Shown one piece after another: positions 7,829 to 16,957 of a DNA stretch of 64,000 nt. The position numbers and the translations under genes were made by a program. This DNA is from Candidatus Obscuribacterales bacterium. GTDB taxonomy: Bacteria > Cyanobacteriota > Vampirovibrionia > Obscuribacterales > Obscuribacteraceae. The first letter of the stretch is position 1, and every line of letters starts with the position of its first letter. The DNA is taken from NCBI GenBank assembly GCA_020634035.1, contig JACKCM010000002.1, positions 186,001-250,000 of the forward strand, written 5' to 3'. The notes under the pieces are model-generated. The model was given only the letters and a program-made list of their open reading frames with translations. It was not told where the DNA came from and made no database searches.

Positions 7829-8587
7829 ATGGATGCTCTTAGCAAAACTGAAAGCGAAGTCAGGGCCGGACGGATCAAACGTCTGATACTCGACCATCCT
7901 GTTGCTTCTCATCCCTGGTTCGAACACATGCGAACCGGCCAGGTCGAGCACACTCCGGAGCAGTTGCTGAATCTGCTGCTCAACTACGATGCCCATGCCA
8001 CGCTTCTCAGGCGCCTGCTTCTGGAAGCGGCAACGCTGATGCCGGAGCCTGCGGTGGGCTTTATTCTCGAGAATGTTCGCAATGAATACGGCAATGGTGA
8101 TTACTCTAGAGCGCACCAGGGGCAGTTGCTCGATATTGTCTCGATTCTAGAGCGAGAATTCGATTTGAAGCGAGAGCAGGAGTTCAAACTGACCGATGGA
8201 GTCAGAGCTTATATGGAAGAGGTACCCGGTTTCTATAAACCGGATCCGGCTCTACATGGGGATTTTGCTGCCATCGCCTGTATCTCTGCCGGTGCCGTTA
8301 CCGCCACCGAGGTTCTCGCACTTGAAGAATTCAAAGTATTGCAACAGGCATTCCGACCATATGATCTGGCTGACCATATCTGGTTCGACCATGTCAACAT
8401 AGAATCGGAGCATGCTGAGGAGTCTCTCGATCTGATCAGATATTTCCTGGCAGAGGACCCCGATGGCAGCACTTTCAATTTGATTGAGCTTGGTGTAGGC
8501 GGTGTCTTGCTCTCAAACACAAGTCTCTATGAAGGATTTCTAGAAGCGGTCTGTGTAAAACCGCTCTGTCTCCAGGGCGAGAGCTGA
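7829..8587 (+). CDS. Iron-containing redox enzyme, haem-oxygenase-like fold
   Basis: A 252-residue helical protein of the TenA/PqqC/haem-oxygenase-like superfamily. ENVRNEYGNGDYSRAH (about residues 74-89) supplies a Glu and a His, and DHVNIESEHAEESLD (about 188) supplies Asp/Glu and His, matching the metal-ligand pattern of the HDO group of di-iron oxygenases and oxidases. The substrate cannot be told from sequence. I start at ATG 7829; a TTG two codons upstream is equally in frame and neither has a strong ribosome site. It sits between thioredoxin reductase and a glycosyltransferase, with gaps of 17 and 7 bp, so it is surely in the operon. Confidence 0.78.
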   Translation: MDALSKTESEVRAGRIKRLILDHPVASHPWFEHMRTGQVEHTPEQLLNLLLNYDAHATLLRRLLLEAATLMPEPAVGFILENVRNEYGNGDYSRAHQGQLLDIVSILEREFDLKREQEFKLTDGVRAYMEEVPGFYKPDPALHGDFAAIACISAGAVTATEVLALEEFKVLQQAFRPYDLADHIWFDHVNIESEHAEESLDLIRYFLAEDPDGSTFNLIELGVGGVLLSNTSLYEGFLEAVCVKPLCLQGES

Positions 8588-8594
8588 GTCTGTC

Positions 8595-9806
8595 ATGGCC
8601 GAGTTCAAGAGCAATCTCGACGAGACTCTTTCCCTGATATCGGTCGAGGGCAGGCATGTTGCCATGCTGACTCGCTGGTTCTCCCGGGAAGGGGGACTCG
8701 AGCTTTATTGTCACAGGCTTGTGGAAGAATTGCTTGATAGAGGCGTTCGAGTCAGTGTTGTTTGCGAAGAGAATAAGTCTGATTTCGACCATGAGAACCT
8801 GGCGGTTATAGACTATGGACCTCCTTTCAAAAAGCTCTCGAAAGGTGATGCCTATCGCTATGCTTTTCGCAAGACCCGGGAGATTCTAGAAAGACTCGAG
8901 AACGTCGATCTGGTCCACTCTCAACAGCTACCTTCGCCCCGGCATGAAGTGGTCACTTTTCATAACCATACTGTAAACAGGCTCTCTAATACAGGACGCG
9001 GTTTAGAGCGGGTCGTGAATAAAGCCAAATCGAGCTTTACCGATCGCTACCAGACCAAGATGCTTTTCGACAGGCGTCTGGCTTCTGAAGCGAATTGCAG
9101 AATCTTCGTCTCATCAACTGAGCAAGAGGAATATTATCGCGAGTTCAATCTCGATCCAAATAGCCCCTATGTCATCGCTTATCCCGGTGCCACCACCGGC
9201 AAAGAGGCGGCGGCTGATGCCGAGCCCAGCGACTATGATGAGTATGAAAGAGTCTCTCGATTTCCTTTTCTCTTTGTCGGAAAGGGTTATCGTATGAAGG
9301 GTCTCGATATTCTTTTCAAAGCCTGTCGTTTGCTGAAGTCTTATGGTGCCGAGTTCGAACTCAATGTGGTCGGTCTGGAGAAAAAGCCTATACTTGCCGC
9401 GGCCCTGATGCGCTACAAAATTGAAGACAGGGTGAACTTTCTGGGCTATGTCTCTGACGTATCCAGGGTGTTCGACCGTTGCTACGCCATCGTTACGCCT
9501 TCCCGTCTGGAGTCTTTCGGTATGGCGCCACTGCAGGCGATGCGTCATGGTCTGGTGCCCATAGTCAGTCGAGTGAGCGGCATCGCCGAGGTTCTGGAAT
9601 CCGGTGTGAACGGTTTGATTCTAGAGAATCATCTAGAACCGGAAGAGCTTGCATTTCAGATGAAGCGCTTATTAGACGAGCCGGAGTTGCTCAGCGCCAT
9701 GTCGGCGAGAGCTAGAGAAAGGGCTTGCGACTTTACCTGGGAAAAGACCGCGGATGCCACCATATTTGCTTATCAACATGTAATCCATTCAAAAATGAAT
9801 ATTTAA
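8595..9806 (+). CDS. GT4-family glycosyltransferase
   Basis: A 403-residue GT-B enzyme. The N-terminal domain begins with VAMLTRWFSREGGLELYC, the glycine-rich acceptor loop of GT4. The donor domain has FLFVGKGYRMKGLDIL, VNFLGYVSDV and TPSRLESFGMAPLQAMRHG. The usual EX7E signature is EX7Q here (Gln replaces the second Glu), which is uncommon and may affect donor ribose contacts. GVNGLILEN follows, as expected. Family members transfer sugars to lipid or polysaccharide acceptors at the cytoplasmic membrane face. It starts 7 bp after the metalloenzyme gene and is followed at 19 bp by the DUF255 gene. Confidence 0.85.
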   Translation: MAEFKSNLDETLSLISVEGRHVAMLTRWFSREGGLELYCHRLVEELLDRGVRVSVVCEENKSDFDHENLAVIDYGPPFKKLSKGDAYRYAFRKTREILERLENVDLVHSQQLPSPRHEVVTFHNHTVNRLSNTGRGLERVVNKAKSSFTDRYQTKMLFDRRLASEANCRIFVSSTEQEEYYREFNLDPNSPYVIAYPGATTGKEAAADAEPSDYDEYERVSRFPFLFVGKGYRMKGLDILFKACRLLKSYGAEFELNVVGLEKKPILAAALMRYKIEDRVNFLGYVSDVSRVFDRCYAIVTPSRLESFGMAPLQAMRHGLVPIVSRVSGIAEVLESGVNGLILENHLEPEELAFQMKRLLDEPELLSAMSARARERACDFTWEKTADATIFAYQHVIHSKMNI

Positions 9807-9825
9807 GAGAGGACCACAGGCCGCC

Positions 9826-11976
9826 ATGACCGAGACTAAAAAGAAGAGTACGACCGCCAACCGTCTTGTCAATGAGACCAGTACCTATTTGCAGCAACAT
9901 GCGTATAATCCGGTGGACTGGTATCCCTGGGGCGAAGAAGCGCTTGAGCGGGCCAAAGCAGAAGAGAAGCCCATTTTGCTATCGATAGGTTATGCCGCCT
10001 GTCACTGGTGTCATGTCATGGAGCATGAGTCCTTCGAAGATGAAGAGACTGCTGCTTTGATGAACGCTGATTTCATCAATATAAAAGTCGATCGAGAAGA
10101 GAGGACCGATCTCGACGAGATTTATATGAAAGCGGTGCAGTTAATGACAGGTCACGGCGGCTGGCCCATGACCGTGTTTCTGACGCCTGAATTGAAGCCG
10201 ATTTTTGCCGGGACTTACTTCCCTCCCGATGATCGCCATGGCATGCCATCGTTTAGAAAGATACTTTCTGGGGTGAGCCGCGCCTGGAAAGAGAAGCGGA
10301 TGGATGTTTTGAAATCGGCCGATGAGGTTACCGAGCACCTTATTAAGTTCGAATCGATGGGAGATCTTAAGAGCGTTCTTGATCTAGAGAGCGACGCACC
10401 GGATTTCGATTTTGGTTCATTAAATCGGGCTTTCTCTCTGGTTTATAAATATCTGGATGACGCCTGGGGTGGTATCGGCTCTGCTCCCAAGTTTCCACAA
10501 CCTTTCTGCCTGGCGCTTGCCATGCGCATTCTGGTATCGGATAAGAGCACCGAAGAGCAAAAAGACAACGCTCATCATTTTCTCACGCTGACACTCGATA
10601 AGATGGCCTACGGTGGCATGCACGATCATCTCGGTGGTGGCTTCGCCCGTTATTCGGTGGATCGAAAATGGCTGATACCACATTTTGAGAAGATGCTGTA
10701 TGACAATGCCCTGCTCGCCTCAATCTATTTTGATGCCTCAAGAATAAAAATCTTCGAGGATGAAGCCGAAAATAAGATCAAGAGCGACTACTGGCGAGAG
10801 GTAGGACGAGGCATTCTCGCCTTTGTCAAAGCTGAGTTAGGCACCGAAGATGGAGCCTTCTATTCAAGCCTGGATGCCGATAGCGAAGGCAAAGAAGGAG
10901 AGTTCTATGTCTGGACTCCTGAAGAGATCGAAGCACTGCTTGCAGAAGAGGACGCTCGCCTATTCATGCGGGTCTACGGAGTAACTGATAGAGGCAATTT
11001 CGAAGAAGGAAAGAGCGCACTTCATATTCTTATGGCTCCCCATGAACTTGCCCGGGATCTCGACATGACCTTTGAGCAATTCAAAGAGCGAATCGAGCCG
11101 ATGAAGGCCAAGCTGCTTGCTAAAAGAGCCCAGCGGGTGCGGCCTGGTCTCGATGAGAAGGTTCTGACCTCCTGGAACAGCCTTATGATCTCGGGCTTCA
11201 TCGCCGGTTATAAAGCAGAGCAGGATCCTGACTATCTGAAAACCGCGACAGATGCCGCCGACTTCATCATCGAAAATCTCATGAAGGATGGCAGACTGCT
11301 TCGTACCTGGGGCAAAGGGGTAGCTAAACTGAATGGCTATCTGGATGACTACGCGTACTTTATTCAAGCCCTTTTAGACATTCTCGAGGTTATGCCTTCA
11401 TCTCGCTATATGGAGCTGGTTCATTCCTTGACCGAAACCATGCTCGAGCTCTTTTATGACGGGGAAGGGGATAAAGGCGGATTCTATTACACCGGTGAGA
11501 AGAGTCAGGCGGATCTTATATTGAGACCGCGCTCCCATTTCGATGGTTCGGTGCCGTCGGGCTCTTCGGTGGCCGTCACTGATTTGCTCAGACTGTATAA
11601 ATTGACCGCAGAGAAACGCTATCTAGATAGGGCAAGGGAAGTCTTTGGTATCTACAGCGATATCATGGAGAAAAGACCGGAACAGTTCGGTAATCTGCTA
11701 TGCGCTCTGGATACTTATATCGAGCCGGGCCGTGAGGTCGTGGTCGTACTTTCCGAGGAGGAAGCAGAGCCTGACAAGCAAGAGATGATATTTGCCGTCC
11801 ATGAGAAGTTCAGACCCGGCGATGTATTTCTGATAACAGATTCGAGATCACAATATGATCTCAGTCTTCTTTCGGGTAAATCGGTGCTAGCTAATCGTTC
11901 CACCGTCTACATCTGCGAGAACCATGCCTGTCAAGAGCCTCTCGATAGTATTGAGAAAGTACGGCAGGTTCTATAA
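9826..11976 (+). CDS. Thioredoxin-domain DUF255 protein (YyaL/SPATA20 family)
   Basis: 716 residues, full length for the family. The N-terminal thioredoxin-like domain carries NPVDWYPWGEEA, the CxxC-containing ACHWCHVMEHESFED (about residue 59) and the characteristic MTGHGGWPMTVFLTP. The remainder is an (alpha/alpha)6-type barrel, with AYGGMHDHLGGGFARYSVD and WLIPHFEKMLYDNALL matching the N-acylglucosamine-epimerase-like half. The family is widespread, but its biochemical role is not settled; a redox-linked function fits the CxxC and the trxB gene in the same operon. No signal peptide is seen, so it should be cytosolic. Confidence 0.9.
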   Translation: MTETKKKSTTANRLVNETSTYLQQHAYNPVDWYPWGEEALERAKAEEKPILLSIGYAACHWCHVMEHESFEDEETAALMNADFINIKVDREERTDLDEIYMKAVQLMTGHGGWPMTVFLTPELKPIFAGTYFPPDDRHGMPSFRKILSGVSRAWKEKRMDVLKSADEVTEHLIKFESMGDLKSVLDLESDAPDFDFGSLNRAFSLVYKYLDDAWGGIGSAPKFPQPFCLALAMRILVSDKSTEEQKDNAHHFLTLTLDKMAYGGMHDHLGGGFARYSVDRKWLIPHFEKMLYDNALLASIYFDASRIKIFEDEAENKIKSDYWREVGRGILAFVKAELGTEDGAFYSSLDADSEGKEGEFYVWTPEEIEALLAEEDARLFMRVYGVTDRGNFEEGKSALHILMAPHELARDLDMTFEQFKERIEPMKAKLLAKRAQRVRPGLDEKVLTSWNSLMISGFIAGYKAEQDPDYLKTATDAADFIIENLMKDGRLLRTWGKGVAKLNGYLDDYAYFIQALLDILEVMPSSRYMELVHSLTETMLELFYDGEGDKGGFYYTGEKSQADLILRPRSHFDGSVPSGSSVAVTDLLRLYKLTAEKRYLDRAREVFGIYSDIMEKRPEQFGNLLCALDTYIEPGREVVVVLSEEEAEPDKQEMIFAVHEKFRPGDVFLITDSRSQYDLSLLSGKSVLANRSTVYICENHACQEPLDSIEKVRQVL

Positions 11977-12020
11977 ATTAGAAACTGAGCAAGATTGAGA
12001 GTTCGAGGTAATCCGCTAAT

Positions 12021-12365
12021 ATGTCCAGCGACCCAAGAAAGTCATTGCTTTCTATCATCGAAAAGAGACCTAATACACCTCTTGCCACCACGCTGATCTG
12101 GTCTTTCGTACTGGGTGTGCTGGCGAGCTCGTTGATAGCCAAAGAAGCCGCCTTGAACAATCGCAGTGAAGACATGGTCGGCAATTTGATATTTGCTCTC
12201 TTATTCCTATCTGCCGGCATGGTAACCGTTTGGTATCAAGTGCGTCAGGTGGAGAAGCGACTTGATGCAGTTGCTCTGGTTCTTTCTGAGACCGCCACCG
12301 AGGCCCAGGACGCGGACGAATCAGATAAAGAAGATCAGGAAGAAGAGAAGAAAGAAGATTCCTAA
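12021..12365 (+). CDS. Small two-TM membrane protein with acidic tail
   Basis: 114 residues. Two hydrophobic segments (about residues 22-42, ATTLIWSFVLGVLASSLIA, and 52-70, GNLIFALLFLSAGMVTVWY) are followed by a short helix and a strongly acidic tail ending in DESDKEDQEEEKKEDS. The start ATG follows GAGGT at a workable distance. It is probably last in the operon and converges on the gene at 12386. I do not recognise the family. Confidence 0.6.
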   Translation: MSSDPRKSLLSIIEKRPNTPLATTLIWSFVLGVLASSLIAKEAALNNRSEDMVGNLIFALLFLSAGMVTVWYQVRQVEKRLDAVALVLSETATEAQDADESDKEDQEEEKKEDS

Positions 12366-12385
12366 GGCTTCGAAAAAAAATCAGA

Positions 12386-12979
12386 TCAGTTTTGAACCAG
12401 GGTCTCATCTTTCCAGATATAGGATTTTGCTCCTGCTTCTTTAGACCCTTTCGATTCTATGACCAGCTTCGGATTGTCTCCTCCGGCACCTTCGAGCAGC
12501 ACTTTTGTGCCCTTGAGGCTGTTGAGTCTCTTCATCTCCGGACCGGCAAAGCCGAATAGTTCTACTTCTATGGTGTCTTTCATGGTGCTTCTAGTAACCA
12601 TCACCACCGGTTTATTCCGGTAGCTCCACTGTTTGATCTGGCCTATATGAGGATCTTTCAGAAGACGCCATTTGCCGCTCCAGACTAGATTGGGAAGAGC
12701 GTCTTTATTCTTTAGAATCTCAAAGGCAACCAGGCGCGATTCGATTTTACTGCCGTCTTTTCTGACGAATACCACGAACTTGTATCGGGCTATTCCCGCA
12801 CTCGGCGCCACGATATCGGTCTCGACTATGTCATCCACTTTCGAGCCTGCCTCGTCTTGCAAATACTTGGGCAGAGCTTTCAAATTCGTCTCTTTAGCCA
12901 GGGCGATATTGGTACTGCTGGTGATGACCAGTGCCGCCATGAAAATGAAAAACAGAATGATTTTATTGAATCTGTGCAT
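12386..12979 (-). CDS. Exported protein of unknown function
   Basis: The open frame reaches further upstream, but ATG 12979 is preferred: AGAGGT lies 8 nt upstream and the product then begins with a classical signal peptide (MHRFNKIILFFIFMAALVITSS, likely cleaved after NIALA). The mature part is about 170 residues, rich in beta-strand patterns (YKFVVFVRKDG, SRLVAFEILKN, PVVMVTRSTMKDTIEVELFG) and has no cysteines. I recognise no domain. It is monocistronic as far as can be seen and convergent with the small membrane protein gene. Confidence 0.65.
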   Translation of the reverse strand: MHRFNKIILFFIFMAALVITSSTNIALAKETNLKALPKYLQDEAGSKVDDIVETDIVAPSAGIARYKFVVFVRKDGSKIESRLVAFEILKNKDALPNLVWSGKWRLLKDPHIGQIKQWSYRNKPVVMVTRSTMKDTIEVELFGFAGPEMKRLNSLKGTKVLLEGAGGDNPKLVIESKGSKEAGAKSYIWKDETLVQN

Positions 12980-13161
12980 ATCTATGACCTCTTTTGCCAG
13001 GGTCGCCTTCGGTTTCGATGAAAGTACGATAGCACAGTTGTCTGGTCCGGTCGGTCGGGCAATGACCATCTTAGAGGTCACGATGTTGTCATGCGGATGT
13101 GGTTTGATCATCGGAAGGGTCGTTGACCACTGGGTGTAAGTCTATCCAGGGGAGTTTTTAT

Positions 13162-14094
13162 ATGGGTGCATTTGATAGAGATACAGTCAGGTCCGGGGAT
13201 TCTACTGCTACAGTAGCGGATAAGCTTAGTCCGTTGCAGATTACAGGAGCTTTCGACTTAACCGAAAGAAGCAGATTGCTTCATAAAGTCGGCGAACTCG
13301 AAGAGCCTCAGTTCTTGCCCGAGGTCAGAATCTTTGGTGAGTCCAGGGAAGGCCCGCGTCAGACCGGGGATCTGCCCGGGGATAAAGAGATAGGCAATCT
13401 CGAAGAGAAAGAATTCAGGGCAGCCAATGCGCCCTGGTTGAAGCAGTTCAAAGAGAATCAACCTGACTATGAGAAGTCTTTGAATAAAGCTGGTGCACAT
13501 CTTTCGGAGAAGAGGACGGCTTTTCTGAATCGCATGAAACCCGGTCAGCCTGACGGGCTCGAAGCCGATTGCGAAAGAGGAATAGAAGCTTTGACAAGGT
13601 CGCGGCAGACGCTCGAGAGTTCTATCGACGGTTTATCCGGTGAGGAAGATCGTCGTGCCGCTGCATCGATAACTTCGCGATACATCGACCATCTCGGCAA
13701 TAGTAGCCCTGAGGCGGAGATGTTGAGAGCCGGCATTCTGGATGATATGAAGAATAGCGGATTCGGCTCTTTGATCAAGCCTTTATTGAATCACAGCAAT
13801 CAGATCAACAAATACCGACCGGATCTCTTGGAGCGACAGGAGTTGACCGAGCAATTCAGGGATGCGATCACCAACAAATCCAACCTGAACGACATATATG
13901 GCAAAGGGCTGTCCAAAGCCGGACGTGTCGAACCCGAGAACAAAAGTTTTGAGACCAGAAGTGAACAGCTGAGTGAAGAGAACCGGCGCCTCAAAGCAGA
14001 GAGTTCAAAGCTTTCCAGTCAGCCTGAATTTGACCCGTATCCGAGACTTAAAGAGCGGGAGGAAGAGCTGGAAGAGAGAACCTATCGAATCTAG
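13162..14094 (+). CDS. Hypothetical charged helical protein
   Basis: I use ATG 13162 because GGGGAG is placed 7 nt upstream; the frame extends to a start at 13123 with no ribosome site. The 310-residue product has no signal peptide or TM. It is highly charged and mostly helical: the middle (about 100-240) looks like a helical bundle and the C-terminus (about 265-310, SEENRRLKAESSKL ... LKEREEELEER) is a coiled coil. I recognise no family. Its end is 3 bp from the end of the convergent TMTC-like gene. Confidence 0.55.
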   Translation: MGAFDRDTVRSGDSTATVADKLSPLQITGAFDLTERSRLLHKVGELEEPQFLPEVRIFGESREGPRQTGDLPGDKEIGNLEEKEFRAANAPWLKQFKENQPDYEKSLNKAGAHLSEKRTAFLNRMKPGQPDGLEADCERGIEALTRSRQTLESSIDGLSGEEDRRAAASITSRYIDHLGNSSPEAEMLRAGILDDMKNSGFGSLIKPLLNHSNQINKYRPDLLERQELTEQFRDAITNKSNLNDIYGKGLSKAGRVEPENKSFETRSEQLSEENRRLKAESSKLSSQPEFDPYPRLKEREEELEERTYRI

Positions 14095-14097
14095 ATT

Positions 14098-16335
14098 TTA
14101 GTTCTTGGTCTGATTCGCCGGTTTTTCCGTCGGCTCTGGGGCTGCTTTTGTAGCTTTGTTGGCTCCGTTAGCAACCGGCTCTCGGTTGAGATAGAGTCGC
14201 ATCTCTTTTCGAATATTTGGATTGGAAGCCAGGGCTAGTTTTAAGAAGAGCTCCGCCTCTTTATCTTTGCCTGCTTGTTTGTTTATGCCGTAGAGAAGAT
14301 AGTAGGATTCAGCGTTCGCTTTCTGGCTGCTCAGATAGAGATTGACGAACTTGAGCGCTTCGCCCAATCTTCCTGTTTCGAGCGAGGCATAAGACCTTAA
14401 CAAAGCCATTCTCGGCTCGGAGCCGTGCACTTTGTAAGCTTGCTTCGACATGTTGTAGGCCAGATCTTGTAACTGCTTAGTACCGCAACCAAGAGCCGCC
14501 CGGGTCAGGGGCTCGGTCAGATCCGGGTTGAATTTATCGAGCAGATAGCTCTCCTGTAGCTTCATGAAAGCACCATGGGGATTGTCTTTTGAGAGATAGC
14601 AGACCCCCTGGATATAAAGCAGTTTTGCTGTTTTCTGAATGCGCAGCGCCTTTTCTGCGTATTTGAAGGCGGTATCAAAACGACCTGTTTTCATTGCCGC
14701 TTCGGCATATCCCGAGTCGAGTTTAAAGAGAATCTCCTGGGATAGATTCTGTTTTTCGGCCAGCTTCACGCCCTGTTCAAAATATTTGTAGGCTTCGGCA
14801 TATTGTTTGTCGACCACAAGGTAAGTGCCGAGGATAAGATCGAGGATGACATTATCCTTGTCCTTTTTGTAGGCATCGCTGGCTACCTTGAAGCCTTCTT
14901 CCATGGAGCCGTTAAACTCAAGTGCCCAGGCATACATAGAGATACTTCTTTTGCTCTCGGGATTCATCGAGAGGGCAGATTGCCACAGCCGAATATCTTT
15001 GTGCCACTGCCAGTTTCGATAATTGGAGAGCCCGGTCAGGGTAAGGAGAATGACCACGCCGACTGCTAATGCCGGCATCGGTTTCAGAACTGAAAAGCGA
15101 GCCAGATAATAGCCGGATAGAATTGCCAGGGAGCCCATGGTGAAATAGATACGAGTAATCGAGACATATTCGGGATGGGGCACAAAGCAGCTTGGAATGA
15201 GAGAAAGGACGAATAAAATCAGGGCGAAGGATGGAATAATCGAGTCTCGGAGCCGATAGGCGAAGAATCCCGCCGTAAGAACCGTAGCCAGTCCGGCCAG
15301 AGATAGAGGGTCGGCCATGCTCGACGCCAGGGCGAAGGGTGGATCCAGGGAGAGTCCGTAGGGCACCAGAAAACATCTTAGCGTATAGGTGAAAAGCACC
15401 TTGAACTGGGTGGCCACGTATTGCGGCAGGGTCAGGGTGGAGAGACCGAATCCGGTACCGACCAGGGGGTTGAAGTTGAGCAAGAGCACCAGGGGGACTG
15501 CAAGCGCGACCAGTAACTGGGCGAAGAATTCGAAGGGTCGGTCCATCACCCAGCTCTTGAAGGTTGTTTTGCGCGGCTTCAGAAGCAGGGCCAGGGCGAT
15601 GAACGCACCGGGGATAGTGACAGCCTGGGGACCGGACCAGATTCCGAAGAGTACGAAAAGATAGCTGAAAAGATAGAGAAAGAGCGCGTTTTTGATGTCT
15701 CTGGCAAGAAAGCCCGAGATGAAAAGATGCAAGCTCAAAAGATAGTTGAAGACCACAAGCAGGGCCGACCGGGCTGATATGTAGCTGATTGCACCACAGG
15801 CCAGGGGATGGCAGGCGAAGATGGCGGCAGAAGCGAAGGCAACCAGATCCGGCTCTAGAGAGAGTCTGGTTTTCAAATCTGCGTGTTTACCCAGTCTTCT
15901 CACAAAAAAGTAGAGCAAAAGCACATTGGCCAGATGAAGGAGCATATTGATAGCATGGAAGACGCCGGGACTTCTTATGCCCATGGAGAGCACATCGATG
16001 GCAAGCGAAACCTTGACTAGAGGCTCGTTCAGGGGGCTGACCAGGGAGTTGAGCATCAGATCCGACCAGAAGAGATTCCAGTCTCTGGTGTTGCGCAATT
16101 CAGTCAAATTAAAGAGATCGAGATAGACGAATTCGCCCCAGATCGTGATGGCATGGGCGGCGAAGACCAGCAGGATGACAATGCCCACTGTGGTCAAAAG
16201 TAACTTTCGATCGGCTCTTTCTAGATTGAAAAAACCGGCATTTTCCGCTGTGGAATCCGATTCGAGAAAACGCTCGCTTTTCCTGGAGCGTTTTTTCGAT
16301 GAGCGCTTAGAGGTTCTAATCTTCTTCTCTGGCAT
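14098..16335 (-). CDS. TMTC-like multi-spanning membrane protein with TPRs
   Basis: 745 residues. The N-terminus (about 1-45) is very basic and Lys/Arg/Ser-rich. Residues about 50-430 hold 9-11 hydrophobic helices with the order typical of TMTC/PMT-like integral membrane glycosyltransferases: a luminal loop after TM1, then LNEPLVKVSLAIDVLS and FHAINMLLHLANVLLLYFF. The C-terminal part (about 440-700) consists of tetratricopeptide repeats, for example YAWALEFNGSMEEGFKVASDAYKKD and YAEAYKYFEQGVKLAEKQ. The acidic catalytic loop residues expected in TMTCs are poorly conserved (YLDLFNLTEL), so activity is uncertain. The C-terminal tail is Ala/Thr/Lys-rich. Confidence 0.7.
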   Translation of the reverse strand: MPEKKIRTSKRSSKKRSRKSERFLESDSTAENAGFFNLERADRKLLLTTVGIVILLVFAAHAITIWGEFVYLDLFNLTELRNTRDWNLFWSDLMLNSLVSPLNEPLVKVSLAIDVLSMGIRSPGVFHAINMLLHLANVLLLYFFVRRLGKHADLKTRLSLEPDLVAFASAAIFACHPLACGAISYISARSALLVVFNYLLSLHLFISGFLARDIKNALFLYLFSYLFVLFGIWSGPQAVTIPGAFIALALLLKPRKTTFKSWVMDRPFEFFAQLLVALAVPLVLLLNFNPLVGTGFGLSTLTLPQYVATQFKVLFTYTLRCFLVPYGLSLDPPFALASSMADPLSLAGLATVLTAGFFAYRLRDSIIPSFALILFVLSLIPSCFVPHPEYVSITRIYFTMGSLAILSGYYLARFSVLKPMPALAVGVVILLTLTGLSNYRNWQWHKDIRLWQSALSMNPESKRSISMYAWALEFNGSMEEGFKVASDAYKKDKDNVILDLILGTYLVVDKQYAEAYKYFEQGVKLAEKQNLSQEILFKLDSGYAEAAMKTGRFDTAFKYAEKALRIQKTAKLLYIQGVCYLSKDNPHGAFMKLQESYLLDKFNPDLTEPLTRAALGCGTKQLQDLAYNMSKQAYKVHGSEPRMALLRSYASLETGRLGEALKFVNLYLSSQKANAESYYLLYGINKQAGKDKEAELFLKLALASNPNIRKEMRLYLNREPVANGANKATKAAPEPTEKPANQTKN

Positions 16336-16498
16336 GCTTTATAAGATCTGATCGGCTTAGATATCATTCCACGAATAGAATCCTGCTCTATTGATTTCGA
16401 CATAATAATTCAGTAAAGCACTCAGGAGGCGTGTTTCGAGATTCTCCATAGTGATAAAATTTGCACTCGTATACTGCTTATTATGAGTCTCTAGCATC

Positions 16499-16864
16499 AT
16501 GAAAGATGAGAACAAGTTGGCGGAGAAGGCTGAGTTGAACCAGGCCCTCAAAGCTCTTTTCATACCGGTGGCTTTGTTTATCGCCACCGTTACCTTCGCC
16601 GCTGGTATCTTTCTGATTTATCACGAAGAGGTCGCCGGATGGGGGTTTCTAGCCACTACCGCCATACTGGCTGTCTGGGGCTTTATCGCTCTATTGCAGT
16701 ACCAGAATTCTTATCGTGCCCGGGGCATCATGCCGGACAGGGAGGACATCATGGTCGAGTTTACCGACGAATTGCCCCGTTCTGCTCCGCCTCAATCCGA
16801 GTCGACTGAAATAGCGCCTGAATCGCAGTCTGAACTGGAGCCCAGCAAGCAGACCATTCAGTAG
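16499..16864 (+). CDS. Small two-TM membrane protein
   Basis: 121 residues. There are two hydrophobic helices (about 20-40, LFIPVALFIATVTFAAGIFLI, and 47-67, GWGFLATTAILAVWGFIALLQ), then a soluble acidic, Glu/Ser/Pro-rich tail. The layout resembles the small protein at 12021 (two helices plus acidic tail), but I see no clear sequence similarity. It diverges from the TMTC-like gene and ends in front of a bidirectional terminator shared with rpsI. Confidence 0.6.
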   Translation: MKDENKLAEKAELNQALKALFIPVALFIATVTFAAGIFLIYHEEVAGWGFLATTAILAVWGFIALLQYQNSYRARGIMPDREDIMVEFTDELPRSAPPQSESTEIAPESQSELEPSKQTIQ

Positions 16865-16896
16865 TTCAACTTCAAAAAAATCACAACAAATGAAAA

Positions 16897-16922
16897 CAGC
16901 GTTCCGGATAGAAGGAACGCTG
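16897..16922. terminator. Bidirectional intrinsic terminator
   Basis: CAGCGTTCC / GGAACGCTG form a perfect 9-bp stem around an 8-nt loop. Short T-runs follow on both strands (cttttg on plus, TTTTC on minus). It lies 33 bp after the plus-strand membrane-protein gene and 36 bp after rpsI, so it should end both transcripts. Confidence 0.75.
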
Positions 16923-16957
16923 CTTTTGTAAGTCTGCGATTGACCGGCTCCTGGCGA

